From the NCBI RefSeq assembly GCF_019925205.1, contig NC_083560.1, forward strand, positions 127,383,062-127,447,061: a stretch of DNA of 64,000 nt. The letters run 5' to 3'. Under the pieces are notes generated by a model that was not told the DNA's origin, did not search any database, and worked only from the letters and a program-made list of their open reading frames with translations. Below, piece by piece: positions 56,305-64,000 of the stretch. The stretch comes from Metopolophium dirhodum. Taxonomy: Eukaryota > Arthropoda > Insecta > Hemiptera > Aphididae. The position numbers and the translations under genes are program-made. The stretch's first letter is position 1. Each line of letters opens with the position of its first letter.

Positions 56305-56352
56305 CCCGCCCGCCCGCCCACAAAATCGCGTTCACCTCTGACGCAGCGTAAC
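56305..56352 (+). repeat. Harbinger-end-like motif shared with 63078-63118 (inverted)
   Basis: CGCCC.CAAAAT.GCGTTCAC, CT, GACGCA.CGTTAC-type sequence occurs here and on the opposite strand at 63078-63118; both lie upstream of Harbinger-associated genes. GCCCGCCCGCCCGCCC at about 56304 is a short tandem repeat. Confidence 0.6.
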
Positions 56353-56404
56353 AGTCGGTTAGTTTCAACAGTATAATATTTTAAAACTTAATTGTATAAG
56401 TAAT

Positions 56405-57290
56405 AACATTTAGCTACAAAATTAAATGTCCTACATAGATATAACATCGATGTAGCTCTTATATCAGAAATACACTTAACAACGCGGACTCTCTTGAAGA
56501 TAAGAAACTACCAAACGTATATCACAATACATACCAGTGGTAGAGCTCGTGGTGGCTCTGCTGTAATAATAAAAGAGTCCATAAAGCACTATGAACACGT
56601 AAAATACTCTGAAAACAATATACGAGCTACCAGTGTTGTCGTAAATGATAGCATAAACAACCTCGTAGTCACTGCAATATATGTTCCACCGCAAGGGGGT
56701 GCAGATGAAATTAACTTCACTGCATTTTTCCATACCTTGGGCGCTAGATTCATAGCTGGAGGAGACTATAATTCTTCACATACTCATTGGGGTTCGAGAC
56801 TTATCACCCCTAAAGGACGTGCTTTATTAAAAGCTACAAGCAATACCCCTATGCTGAAATAATTTCTACTCGAAAAGCAACACATTGGCCATCTGACCAA
56901 AACAATATTCCAGATTTACTAGACTTCTTCGTAATGAAAGGTATAACCTCTAATTATATCTAAATAATAGAACTCGTAGAATTAATGTCGGATTACATAC
57001 CAGTGCTTCTCACGTTAAGCTCAAATGTTATAATAAAACAACGTAAGGTGTCGTTTACCAATAAAAAAACAAACTGGGACCTCTTAAGATCTAATCAAGA
57101 TGAAATGGTAACCCTCTCTGTAAGGCTTAGAACGCCAATTGAAATTGGCAACACCTGAAATACCAGCAAGAAGCAATAACTGAATGGAAAAACATATCAG
57201 CTGGAGTACCAAAAGGCAGCGTCCTCGGACCTCTTTTTTATTTACGTTACACAGCTGACATTCCAACTACCAACTACTCAATGACGAACA
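56405..57290 (+). pseudogene. Jockey-type LINE ORF2 remnant: endonuclease plus an RT scrap
   Basis: Plus strand. Endonuclease: NIDVALISEIHLTTRT (Glu), GRARGGSAVIIKESI, TAIYVPPQG, FIAGGDYNSSHTHWGSRL (Asp-x-Asn) and KGRALLKA, then a frameshift to HWPSDQNNIPDLLDFFVMKG and SDYIPVLLTL. An internal deletion follows, and a short RT fragment WKNISAGVPKGSVLGPLFYL appears at about 57175-57250 (RT motif before the catalytic box). Many stops. It is directly followed by a SINE-like sequence. Confidence 0.82.
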
Positions 57291-57307
57291 ATAACTTATG
57301 CGGGGAA

Positions 57308-57440
57308 TGAAGTGGCCGAGCGAACTAAGGCGTCGGCTGCGATACCTCGGTCGCGGGCGGCATTTTTCTTCGGGCAAGTCATGGTGTCCGGAGAACAAGT
57401 GCCGCCATCCCCCGCTCTGGCATGGCAGATACCTACGAGT
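57308..57440 (+). mobile_element. tRNA-derived SINE, box B deleted
   Basis: GTGGCCGAGCG..CTAAGGCGTC is a strong tRNA-Ser/Leu-like box A, followed by GGCTGCGATACCTCGGTCGC and a non-tRNA body (TTCGGGCAAGTCATGGTGTC, CAAGTGCCGCCATCCCCC). The expected GGTTCGAATCC box B after CGCGGG is missing, so transcription by polymerase III is unlikely. Not a functional tRNA gene. Confidence 0.55.
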
Positions 57441-58243
57441 GCCCAAATTAAAAATTTAATAATTTTTTATTAAGATTGAAATAATTTATCACAATTGATA
57501 TGATATACAAACTACCAAAAATTTGTTACATCTCTAGAACAATAGTCTCCTCAAATTACCATATTCATAGGCACTGATTTAGTTATTTAAGCTTTTAGCT
57601 ACATCTTACCATTCAGTACTAATTAGAACTGCCTATTACATTTAAATATTCTTATACCCATAGGCGCAAATTGACTAAATTTTTTTTGGGGGGGGGGGAC
57701 TCAAGACGCCTCCCCCCCCACCATGTGTGCATAAAGGTGATTTCGATATCTCAGAGACTGTATTTTTAAGTCTCAAATGTGACATCGCATAATTTCTTCT
57801 ATGTAATTATAAATAGATGTTATAAAAAAAAGGGTTTATAATTATATCGATGGTGTTTTGTTAAAAGGGCGTATACCACATAATTGAAATTGTTCAGGAC
57901 GAGCAAAATAGTGTTTTTAAAAATTATACCGTTGAAATAGGTTGATATCGGTTATACCTTCATTTAGAAGACATGTTGCTAATTTGATAAAACTTATCAT
58001 TCAAATGCTTAAACATATGTGAATTATAGTTATCATCATTCAAAGTGATAGTAGTCGTGGTATGCGCCCTTTTACAACATAGATTTTCGAACGCCTGTAC
58101 GTTAAAGATGTATACATGTGGTATACGCCCTTTATACTAGTTTAATATTTTGAACTCCTTATTGTCAAAAGTTATTTTGTGTGGTATACGCCCTTTTAGC
58201 ATTACAGATTTTCTGAAAGCCTCTGTACAACTAGTAGTAATCA

Positions 58244-58680
58244 TTGCTTTTATTATACCTACCTAACAATAATATTATTATTTGTATTATAATTGAAAAT
58301 GTTTGGAAAGCAATCAAAACAATATTATTTTTAATTTCCTTTACTGATAACATTATTATAAGACACAAATATATAATGTTAAAAAATCAAATAAATTTAT
58401 ATACCTATAAACAACAAAGTAAAAAACAGTTAATATTTAAAAATAAAAATAAGTATCATAATATTGTAAAAACAAGAAATATAATATTATTATTACAAAT
58501 TAAAAAAAATAAATCATAACTATTAAAATACATCATGATACAAAATCCTGTAAACTTATTATCAAACTAAAAGCATTTTCTTTTGCTATTATTATTATAA
58601 AAAGAACAAATATATTATTTTATCACAAATTAAAATAATTAACTCATAATACAATTTAGATTTAAAATGTATTAGGTAAC
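58244..58680. other. AT-rich interior of the TTAA element
   Basis: The plus-strand frame 58244-58519 is Asn/Lys/Ile-rich and looks compositional. Nothing else recognised. Confidence 0.4.
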
Positions 58681-58689
58681 TAAATTTAA

Positions 58690-59324
58690 AATCCATCATA
58701 GTTTTACATCTACTCATCTTCATCAGTTTCTGGAAGATTATCTCTTATTGCTGATTTATATGGTAGATTTAAATATTCTTGTTGGTAACATAATATAGGA
58801 ATAACATTTTTGGTGCATAAATTATTTAAGTCCTTGTATTTTTCTGGATTTAAAGGCAATTTATTCGTGTATAGTTGTTTTGGACTAGCTAATAAAGTTA
58901 AATCAGATGATCTTAATCATTTGTTTGCTTCCAAGTCAATGATATTATAAATCTGATTTTCAAATGAATCACTAAATTTAATTTTGTTTGGATTATCTTG
59001 TACCAAAATAATACTTCTTATTGCTTTGAATTTTACTTGACAATCATTATTATCATTATTTATTGTATAAATTTGAATGTCGTCTACCACAGGATCCGTA
59101 TTATTAGCTATAACAATATCACGATTATCTAAGAAAACAAACGTGTCAATGGCATTTATATCCACTTTATTTAAGTCATAAAAATAAATGTTATTGAAAT
59201 TTTCTTCTGTTGCAGTGGAATTTTGAATATTTGTTGAAGTTTTTTTAGCTAAACATAAAAGCTTTTTACTTCTAGATGAGATCATATTATTTATTACAAA
59301 ATTAACAACACTATTTAAAACCAA
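58690..59324 (-). pseudogene. DUF7869-family-like protein, N- and C-terminal parts, core missing
   Basis: One minus-strand frame with a single in-frame TGA near 58920. The N-terminus (ISSRSKKLLCLAKKTSTNI ...) resembles the starts of DUF7869-type proteins; the middle is acidic and Asn/Asp-rich. The C-terminus LYTNKLPLNPEKYKDLNNLC, NVIP, EYLNLPYKS parallels LYKEEIKIKEEKFKHLQELK, VFPKHTWQFYDNL of the 12-830 protein. The presumed catalytic block (WxE ... SDxCGxxN ... GHTQME) is not present, so the copy is non-autonomous. It is the only gene between perfect TIRs. Functional assignment is inference; the pairing of tails is what I see. Confidence 0.55.
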
Positions 59325-59646
59325 AAAACTTTAACAAACTACTAAGTAATACGTACCTAGTATTATTTTACAATAACGTATTAATCATAATTAATTACGA
59401 TTATGATATTACGATTACGATTACCTATCTATGATTATTAAGTGTAGTTTTCCCTCTAAATTCTTATCAATAAAACAATGATACGAATTTGTATTATTTG
59501 TAGACCAACTGGCGTTTAGTTAACTGTCACATAATATGTACCACAACATCAATTTAATTTTAAATTTGATAAAAACGTGATAATTCAAAACTAGTTTGTT
59601 TATTCGAGAAAACTACTAGCAATTCCTGTGGTATACGCCCTTTTAA

Positions 59647-60384
59647 CATTTTCCTTAAAAATATACATATTCTCTTTAGGGCGTTTGGATTTCATTTATC
59701 CGCTATATAGAGAATAATCCTTAATATTTTAATCACTCTAATCTACAAAGTGATTTATATGCGATTTAAATTTGAAATAACTAATAGAAATTACTATTCG
59801 ACTACTATGGGTGTTATTGAATGCGGAGTCGTATCGATCTATCAACTAGATATAATGCAATTGTCGAATGCGATATCCCAGAGATATCTTGACATCTCGT
59901 CGTTGTGATATAATCATCCTTATTTTAAAGTTTTAATAATATCTAAATATTAATAAAAAATTTAATTTTTTCAAAAATTGAAATTAATACTTGTTTTATT
60001 TTATTTATGTATGATTGTATGAACTTAGATTAATTTAGTTTGATAAGTGATAACCAAATTATTATAACTACATAACAAACTAACAAATTAAGTTGATTGA
60101 ATTAATTACTTACTGCATGTTGCTTGGTAATAATTAGTACCTAGTAGGTAGGTGGCAGATAAGTTTTATAAGTTTATACCCACCTACCTACTTTATAGAA
60201 CAATGTATAAACTAGAAGTCTATAAATCATAAGTATACCTATACCAGTATTGTTGTTTGTAATACATTCATATTTCATTATAATACTTATACCACGTACC
60301 AAACACCCAACTATTACCTAATACCTATACGAGTCTAAATACACTATGTTATTTCTATTGAGGTATATTGTTAGTGTGTTCCTG
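59647..60384. other. Right flank of the TTAA insertion within the hAT element
   Basis: AT-rich; a near-palindrome with CGATATCCCAGAGATATC lies at about 59870. No coding sequence. Confidence 0.4.
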
Positions 60385-60560
60385 TAGGTAAGGCGTAGGT
60401 CATTTAAGTTAGAGGTGCAGGGTTCGATCCCGGCTCAGGTCGTTGGTGTGATTTGAATAAGCCTTGAATATTTTTTTCCTATTTTTCCGGACTCCACTTT
60501 GTGTACTCTCAGCGAAGTCGGTGCGCTGAAATAGGGAAGTCTCGTGTTACTCTATATGAT
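60385..60560 (+). mobile_element. tRNA-derived SINE-like unit with intact A and B boxes
   Basis: TAGGTAAGGCGTAGG (box A-like) and GGGTTCGATCCC (box B) lie about 45 bases apart, followed by a body with CCGGACTCCACTTTGTG and GCGAAGTCGGTGCGCTGAAA. The cloverleaf is not closed, so it is not a tRNA gene. An end and duplication could not be defined. Confidence 0.5.
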
Positions 60561-60873
60561 TGCTATGAAAGTTACAATGTGACGAAACATAGAACATTGT
60601 TTTGCAACATCGCATTCAGTAACTTCACAGGTAGGGATATTAACGGTGCCTACAACATCTCCGCGATACCCATAGGTACTAATATTAAAATTCACATTTC
60701 ACAAAATAACTGCTATATAACATCTCTGAGAATCTTTTTTGCACACAGGGCCTCCCCATATTGCTTAGTACCACAGAATACAAAAATTAGTAATAATTAC
60801 TAGATTTTGAACTGAGCGGACTGGACCGACATTTGGGGGGACTAGACCCCCTATTTGCGCTAATGCTTATACC

Positions 60874-61344
60874 TATGTATATATATGTATATTGTTTGGT
60901 TAATGGTCAGCATAATATTGGCACCTCAGATCTGTGGCCATATTTCATTTTTAATACAATTCATTTATCATAGGTATTTTTATATAATATTTTATTTTAT
61001 TGCGTTGAAAACGCCTTATGTGGTTGCATTGTGCCAAAGCGGTTGAAACGCCACGTTCCAACCTCTCGCGTTTAAACCACTGTGGTTAATTAATCATGAA
61101 CATTAAAAAGCTGGTTACACATCAGACGAATAAAAAAACTTATAAGGAATCTTGCATACATGTATAATGTATTGATGTGTATGACGTATGTAGATATTAT
61201 AAAAATTAAAAATTAAAAATATTATTTTATTTTATATCCCTTTAGGTTGTGCTATTTATTATTAAATGTGTATATATTACCTACCTATACATATTCCGAT
61301 AGTTTCAAGTCCATATAATTTCAAGCCCTAAATTATTAAATATT
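60874..61344. other. Spacer, partly element-end-like
   Basis: The stretch 61005-61085 is CG-richer (GCGTTGAAAACGCC, AAGCGGTTGAAACGCCACG), similar in style to Harbinger subterminal repeats. The rest is AT-rich. Confidence 0.35.
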
Positions 61345-61470
61345 ATTTTATATATTTTGTATCGACAATGGACGATTATATTATAATATATAATGCTTGC
61401 GTAAATTCGATGAAAGTGTAAATTAATTATTTGACACATTTAAAATAATGATTATGCGCCTATAGATTAA
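61345..61470 (-). repeat. Inverted near-identical copy of the 48205-48326 repeat
   Basis: Reverse complement of 48205-48326 with about one difference. It ends 18 bases before the start codon of the macro-domain gene. Confidence 0.9.
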
Positions 61471-61488
61471 CTATAAATGAATTGCAGC

Positions 61489-63110
61489 ATGGCTGAAATC
61501 GTATTGTCGTCCAACACCATTATCGAAGTAATAAATGCGATCACGTCTGCAGGGACTTTCGCCGTGGCGCATTGCGTGTCTGAAGACTTTCAAATGAGTA
61601 GGGGTGTTGCGGTGCAGTTTAAGTAAGTTTAATATACATATTTCAAATCTATTACAGACATTTTTCAAAAATGTAAATGACGTACTAAACAGTTAAATAT
61701 GTATATTTAGAAGTTAAAATTTAAAAATATGTTGTCTGAATACTTATTTTTATTGTTTAATGTAATTTATACTTAAATCGATTTATGTTACAGGCTGAAC
61801 TATGGTCAGGTTAGCGTCCTCCTGTACCAAAATGCCAGAGTAGGTGGGGTGGCAGAACTGAGGGTTGGCCAGGAAAATGATTTTTATATTTTTTAACTGG
61901 TGACTAATTAGTAAACTAATTACTATAGTAACTTTAAAGTTTTATACCACCAGAAACCAACTCTCCGGTCCCTCGCCACCACATTGGTCCAGTTAAGGGA
62001 TAGATTGAAGGAATTGTCAATTAATTCTTTAGTTATCCCGAAACTGGGATGTACATTAGATGAACTAAATTGGTACCAGGTTCATGCTTTATTGAAGACG
62101 ACATTTGACGGTAGTGATGACCTGCAGTTAAAAATCACTGTTTGCGATCCCGAAAACGTAAGATTTCATTTTTATTAACCATTAAACCATTTATATACAT
62201 TATATCTACTGCAATGTATAAAATATTAAAATATGTAACTTATGTAGTTTCAGATACCGTCTCACCATCTGGCTAAAATAGAGGAGAAGCAAATTGATTT
62301 TTTTGATTTTTCGACGAATTCCACAGTCAAAATTCTACCCGTCGAAATAACGTGCGCGTCAACCAACATGTTATTCCAAAAATGTTTAACAAATACATTT
62401 TTAACGCCAGAATTTCATTGTTTTTATATTTAAATCTGTATCAATATACAAAACGCTCAATGTGTAGTTAAATTGTATTTTACTTCAATGTATATTTTTA
62501 CAGGTTGTGGGCGACGGTGCACCTAGGACAGGTCGTCCGAGTCAGTGACACCTTCATAATATGGGCAATACAGGGCGATGATGTGAATTTTTTTCAGACA
62601 CGGAAGCCCAAATTAATAAAACAGTGGCGATGGGCCTTTTCATTTGGGCATTTCCAAAGTCTGAAATGATTCACTATGCGGCATTTTCGTCCCTGGTAAG
62701 GTCACAGTTGGCTGACAATGTATCTTGGCGGTATAAAATAGTGGTGTGCAACCCAACTATGTAAGTTGATCATCAAATTAAATTTATTTACCTATGTACA
62801 TGTAATAATTATGAAATATATTTTACAAGCTCACGCAAACAATGCATGCGGGAAAATGGCCGAGAGGCAAAAATCATCACCGGCCTTCACCTGCAAATTA
62901 TAATCCTGGCCAAGGCGGGATTGTACGTGGTCGTGGCCAGCTGGTACGTGGAGAGATGACGCGTGGCGGAATTTCCACGGACGTGGTGGACGTGGCGGAT
63001 ATGGTGAACACTCGTCCACACCGTCCACGACAATTTATACAAACGCTCTAGACGCGTTAGGGCGCACTCTAACATCTATCGTAACGTTGCGTCCTAGGTG
63101 AACGCAATTT
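61489..63110 (+). pseudogene. Macro-domain (OARD1-like) protein with RG-rich tail, multi-exon, probably decayed
   Basis: Exon 1 (61489-61622): MAEIVLSSNTIIEVINAITS, FAVAHCVSEDFQMSRGVAVQ, ending FK at a GTAAGT donor. Exon 2 from 61794: LNYGQVSVLLYQNARVGGVA ... GQENDFYIF, then an in-frame TAA. It resumes at about 61952-62160: KPTLRSLATTLVQLRDRLKE, VIPKLGCTLDELNWYQVHAL and LKITVCDPEN. This is the macro fold of OARD1-type ADP-ribosyl hydrolases (AHC.SED..M..G.AV.FK; IP.lGCGLD.L.W, here with Cys-Thr). Further spliced-looking blocks at 62262-62430, 62516-62762 (VAMGLFIWAFPKSEMIHYAA) and 62832-63110 (RGRGQLVRG ... GRGGRGGYG, one frameshift) are unrecognised except for the RG-rich tail. Family role: removal of ADP-ribose. 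Exon joining beyond 62160 is uncertain. Confidence 0.6.
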
Positions 63111-63118
63111 TGCGGGCG
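63078..63118 (-). repeat. Harbinger-end-like motif, partner of 56305-56352
   Basis: Reverse strand reads CCGCAAAATTGCGTTCACCT, then GACGCAACGTTAC. It lies upstream of the Harbinger transposase start at 63303, in the same relative position as the partner copy to its MADF gene. Confidence 0.6.
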
Positions 63119-63302
63119 GCCGAGCGACTGGGCAACGCGATATTCTACGCGAGCGAGGGGGTGTCCTGGTTGCCTGCGCGGTCGGCAAGCTCGAATGTAT
63201 CTTTCAGTTGTTAAGTTCTGTATTTTTTAGTTGGTGGTTGTCTGTTGTGCAAGTAGTTTATATCTTAATTGTTAAGTATACTATATTATATATTTTTAAT
63301 AA

Positions 63303-63733
63303 TGGATCCAAGTAATGTAATTCTCTATGAAAATTCACTATTAAAGTACTATGCTATGAAGAAACAAAAAATATCGAATAAAAAAAAAACAGCAAAGAAA
63401 AAAGACAAACCATAAGTTTTCACATTAACTAAGCATTTCATTTTTGTTAAATAATTTATAGGTAATTTTATGTACTTAAATGTGCATATTATTATTAAAT
63501 ACATTCTGTATATTGTAGTAAATTGTATTCATTTCATAATTTTAGATAGACATTTATATGGTGAATTTTATACATTATATGGTCAACTAACATTTTTTGA
63601 ATATACAAGAATGAGTATTAAAACATTTGATTATATTCTGAATGAAATTCGATCTAACATTATGCGAACTACAACAAATTTTTGTGAACCAATATCAGCA
63701 GAAGAACGACTATTTCTAACAATAAAGTAAGAC
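63303..63733 (+). pseudogene. N-terminal part of a PIF/Harbinger transposase (continues past window)
   Basis: MDPSNVILYENSLLKYYAMK, basic KKQKISNKKKTAKKKDKP and a stop at 63416 look like a first exon; then from about 63545 DRHLYGEFYTLYGQLTFFEY, TRMSIKTFDYILNEIRSNIM, EPISAEERLFLTIK, ending at a GTAAGA donor (63729-63734). The 'Y..Lv.eLr..d...F..y.RMs...Fd.LL..v...i...t..R..I...erL..tlr' start is typical of Harbinger transposases. The DDE core should lie beyond position 64000 or may be interrupted. Distinct from the copy at 32.6-35.7 kb. Status (intact or broken) cannot be judged. Confidence 0.7.
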
Positions 63734-63734
63734 C

Positions 63735-64000
63735 GTTTTACCTTCTTGTAAAATTTTTTTTATTAAACAAATAATTATATAAAACTAAAAAAAAAATATT
63801 AACTCTACCAATCGATAAATTAAAAAATTTCTTTTTATATTTTAAAATTATAATAAAATATAGTAAAATTAAAATTAATAATTGGTCAGAATGTTCTAAA
63901 CCGCATTGGGCACAATGCATTCTGACGACCACAAAATCATTATAAGAGCAGACAAAAGACCATCTGGAAGCCATGAAAGACAATTCAATGCTCCCACTTT
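63735..64000. other. AT-rich intron-like sequence, then an unassigned short block
   Basis: The stretch 63735-63880 is AT-rich. 63880-64000 is less AT-rich (GCATTGGGCACAATGCATTC is a near-palindrome) and may start another exon or element; unresolved at the window edge. Confidence 0.35.

Larger units (their letters stand above)
57865..59642. mobile_element. TTAA-flanked DNA transposon, 1778 bp, perfect 16-bp TIRs
   Basis: Begins AAGGGCGTATACCACA and ends with its exact complement TGTGGTATACGCCCTT; TTAA lies at 57861-57864 and 59643-59646. Three more copies of GTGGTATACGCCCTTT sit at 58057, 58118 and 58181 (spacing 61 and 63 bp), likely transposase-binding sites. TTAA targeting is known for piggyBac and Kolobok superfamilies. 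The encoded protein remnant resembles neither piggyBac nor hAT but matches the tail of the DUF7869-like protein at 12-830. Confidence 0.88.
57659..60865. mobile_element. 3.2-kb hAT-type element containing a nested TTAA element
   Basis: Left end CATAGGCGCAAATTGAC, right end (inverted) CATTAGCGCAAATAGGGG; CTTATACC is duplicated at 57651-57658 and 60866-60873. G-runs follow both ends, as in the hAT at 23417-27916 (CATAGGCGCAACTAG), so the two are related families. A TTAA-flanked element (57865-59642) and a SINE-like unit (60385-60560) lie inside. No hAT transposase remains. Confidence 0.9.

Noticed and set aside
57308..57365. Possible tRNA-Ser/Leu gene
   Set aside because: Box B and the T arm are missing.
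58244..58519. 91-codon plus-strand frame inside the TTAA element
   Set aside because: Asn/Lys/Ile-rich composition from AT-rich DNA, no motif, and opposite to the recognisable gene.
60385..60445. Possible tRNA gene (A and B boxes)
   Set aside because: Acceptor stem does not close and the unit continues into a non-tRNA body; better explained as a SINE.
62831..63075. Minus-strand frames of 62-65 codons
   Set aside because: Shadows of the RG-rich plus-strand tail; proline/histidine-rich only because they are antisense to GG/CG repeats.
63738..63983. 81-codon minus-strand frame at the window end
   Set aside because: No recognisable domain; it overlaps the probable intron after the Harbinger exon and cannot be judged at the edge.

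Overview
The window looks like a piece of an insect nuclear genome, most likely an aphid or close hemipteran relative. The evidence is an AT-rich background with poly(A)/(T) runs, short spliceosomal introns (GTAAGT/GTGAGT ... AG), a 500-base assembly gap, and transposon families I recognise from aphid assemblies (ZMYM1-like hAT, Mutator-YqaJ, FLYWCH-MULE, PIF/Harbinger with MADF-BESS partner, BEL/Pao, errantivirus-like Ty3/Gypsy, Helitron). Species is not determinable. I find no convincing single-copy host gene: almost every recognisable coding stretch belongs to a mobile element. This is accessory, transposon-on-transposon DNA.

Layout. 1-4.9 kb: fragment of a DUF7869-like protein, a 105-bp LINE tail, a MULE-like shell with about 100-bp inverted repeats, a CpG-rich block, a 144-bp tandem repeat and a BEL/Pao gag remnant. 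6.3-10.4 kb: a 5'-truncated LINE, then a decayed hAT transposase interrupted by a LINE tail and by a second hAT element with perfect 8-bp target duplication. 11.3-13.2 kb: Gypsy gag/LTR piece, a possible type-B DNA polymerase scrap, another LINE tail and a 90-nt hairpin. 13.6-16.3 kb: a LINE carrying a hAT element that itself carries a 148-bp hAT MITE, all three insertions with matching duplications. 16.4-22.7 kb: a degenerate YqaJ fragment and then a nearly intact multi-exon gene joining a Mutator-like transposase to a YqaJ-type exonuclease. 22.8-27.9 kb: a solo-LTR-like block and a 4.5-kb hAT element with TIRs, 8-bp duplication and an eight-exon transposase broken only by one 1-base indel. 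28-32 kb: gap within minisatellite, fold-back repeats, two adjacent hairpins, Helitron helicase remnant. 32.6-36.6 kb: PIF/Harbinger transposase (+) interdigitated with a MADF-BESS gene (-). 37.3-42.5 kb: BEL/Pao pol (-) split by a complete MULE with an intact 468-residue three-exon FLYWCH-MULE transposase. 42.5-48.1 kb: hAT fragments, a second DUF7869-like scrap, a KRBA2-like integrase pseudogene. 48.2-50.8 kb: Helitron Rep remnant, then a macro domain fused in frame to a Gypsy integrase tail, followed by an errantivirus-type env. 51.5-57.4 kb: deleted hAT, Gypsy pol scrap, two LINE endonuclease remnants, MADF scrap, SINE. 57.7-60.9 kb: a hAT-type element containing a TTAA-flanked element that encodes a DUF7869-family-like protein. 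61.3-64 kb: a copy of a 120-bp repeat, a second macro-domain gene with an RG-rich tail, and the start of another PIF/Harbinger transposase.

Most worth following up: (1) the Mutator transposase-YqaJ fusion; (2) the TTAA-flanked element, which may give the DUF7869-like family a transposon identity; (3) two independent macro-domain (OARD1-like) sequences embedded in mobile DNA, one fused to a retroelement integrase tail. Two elements (MULE at 38.8-41.1 kb and hAT at 23.4-27.9 kb) look recently active.
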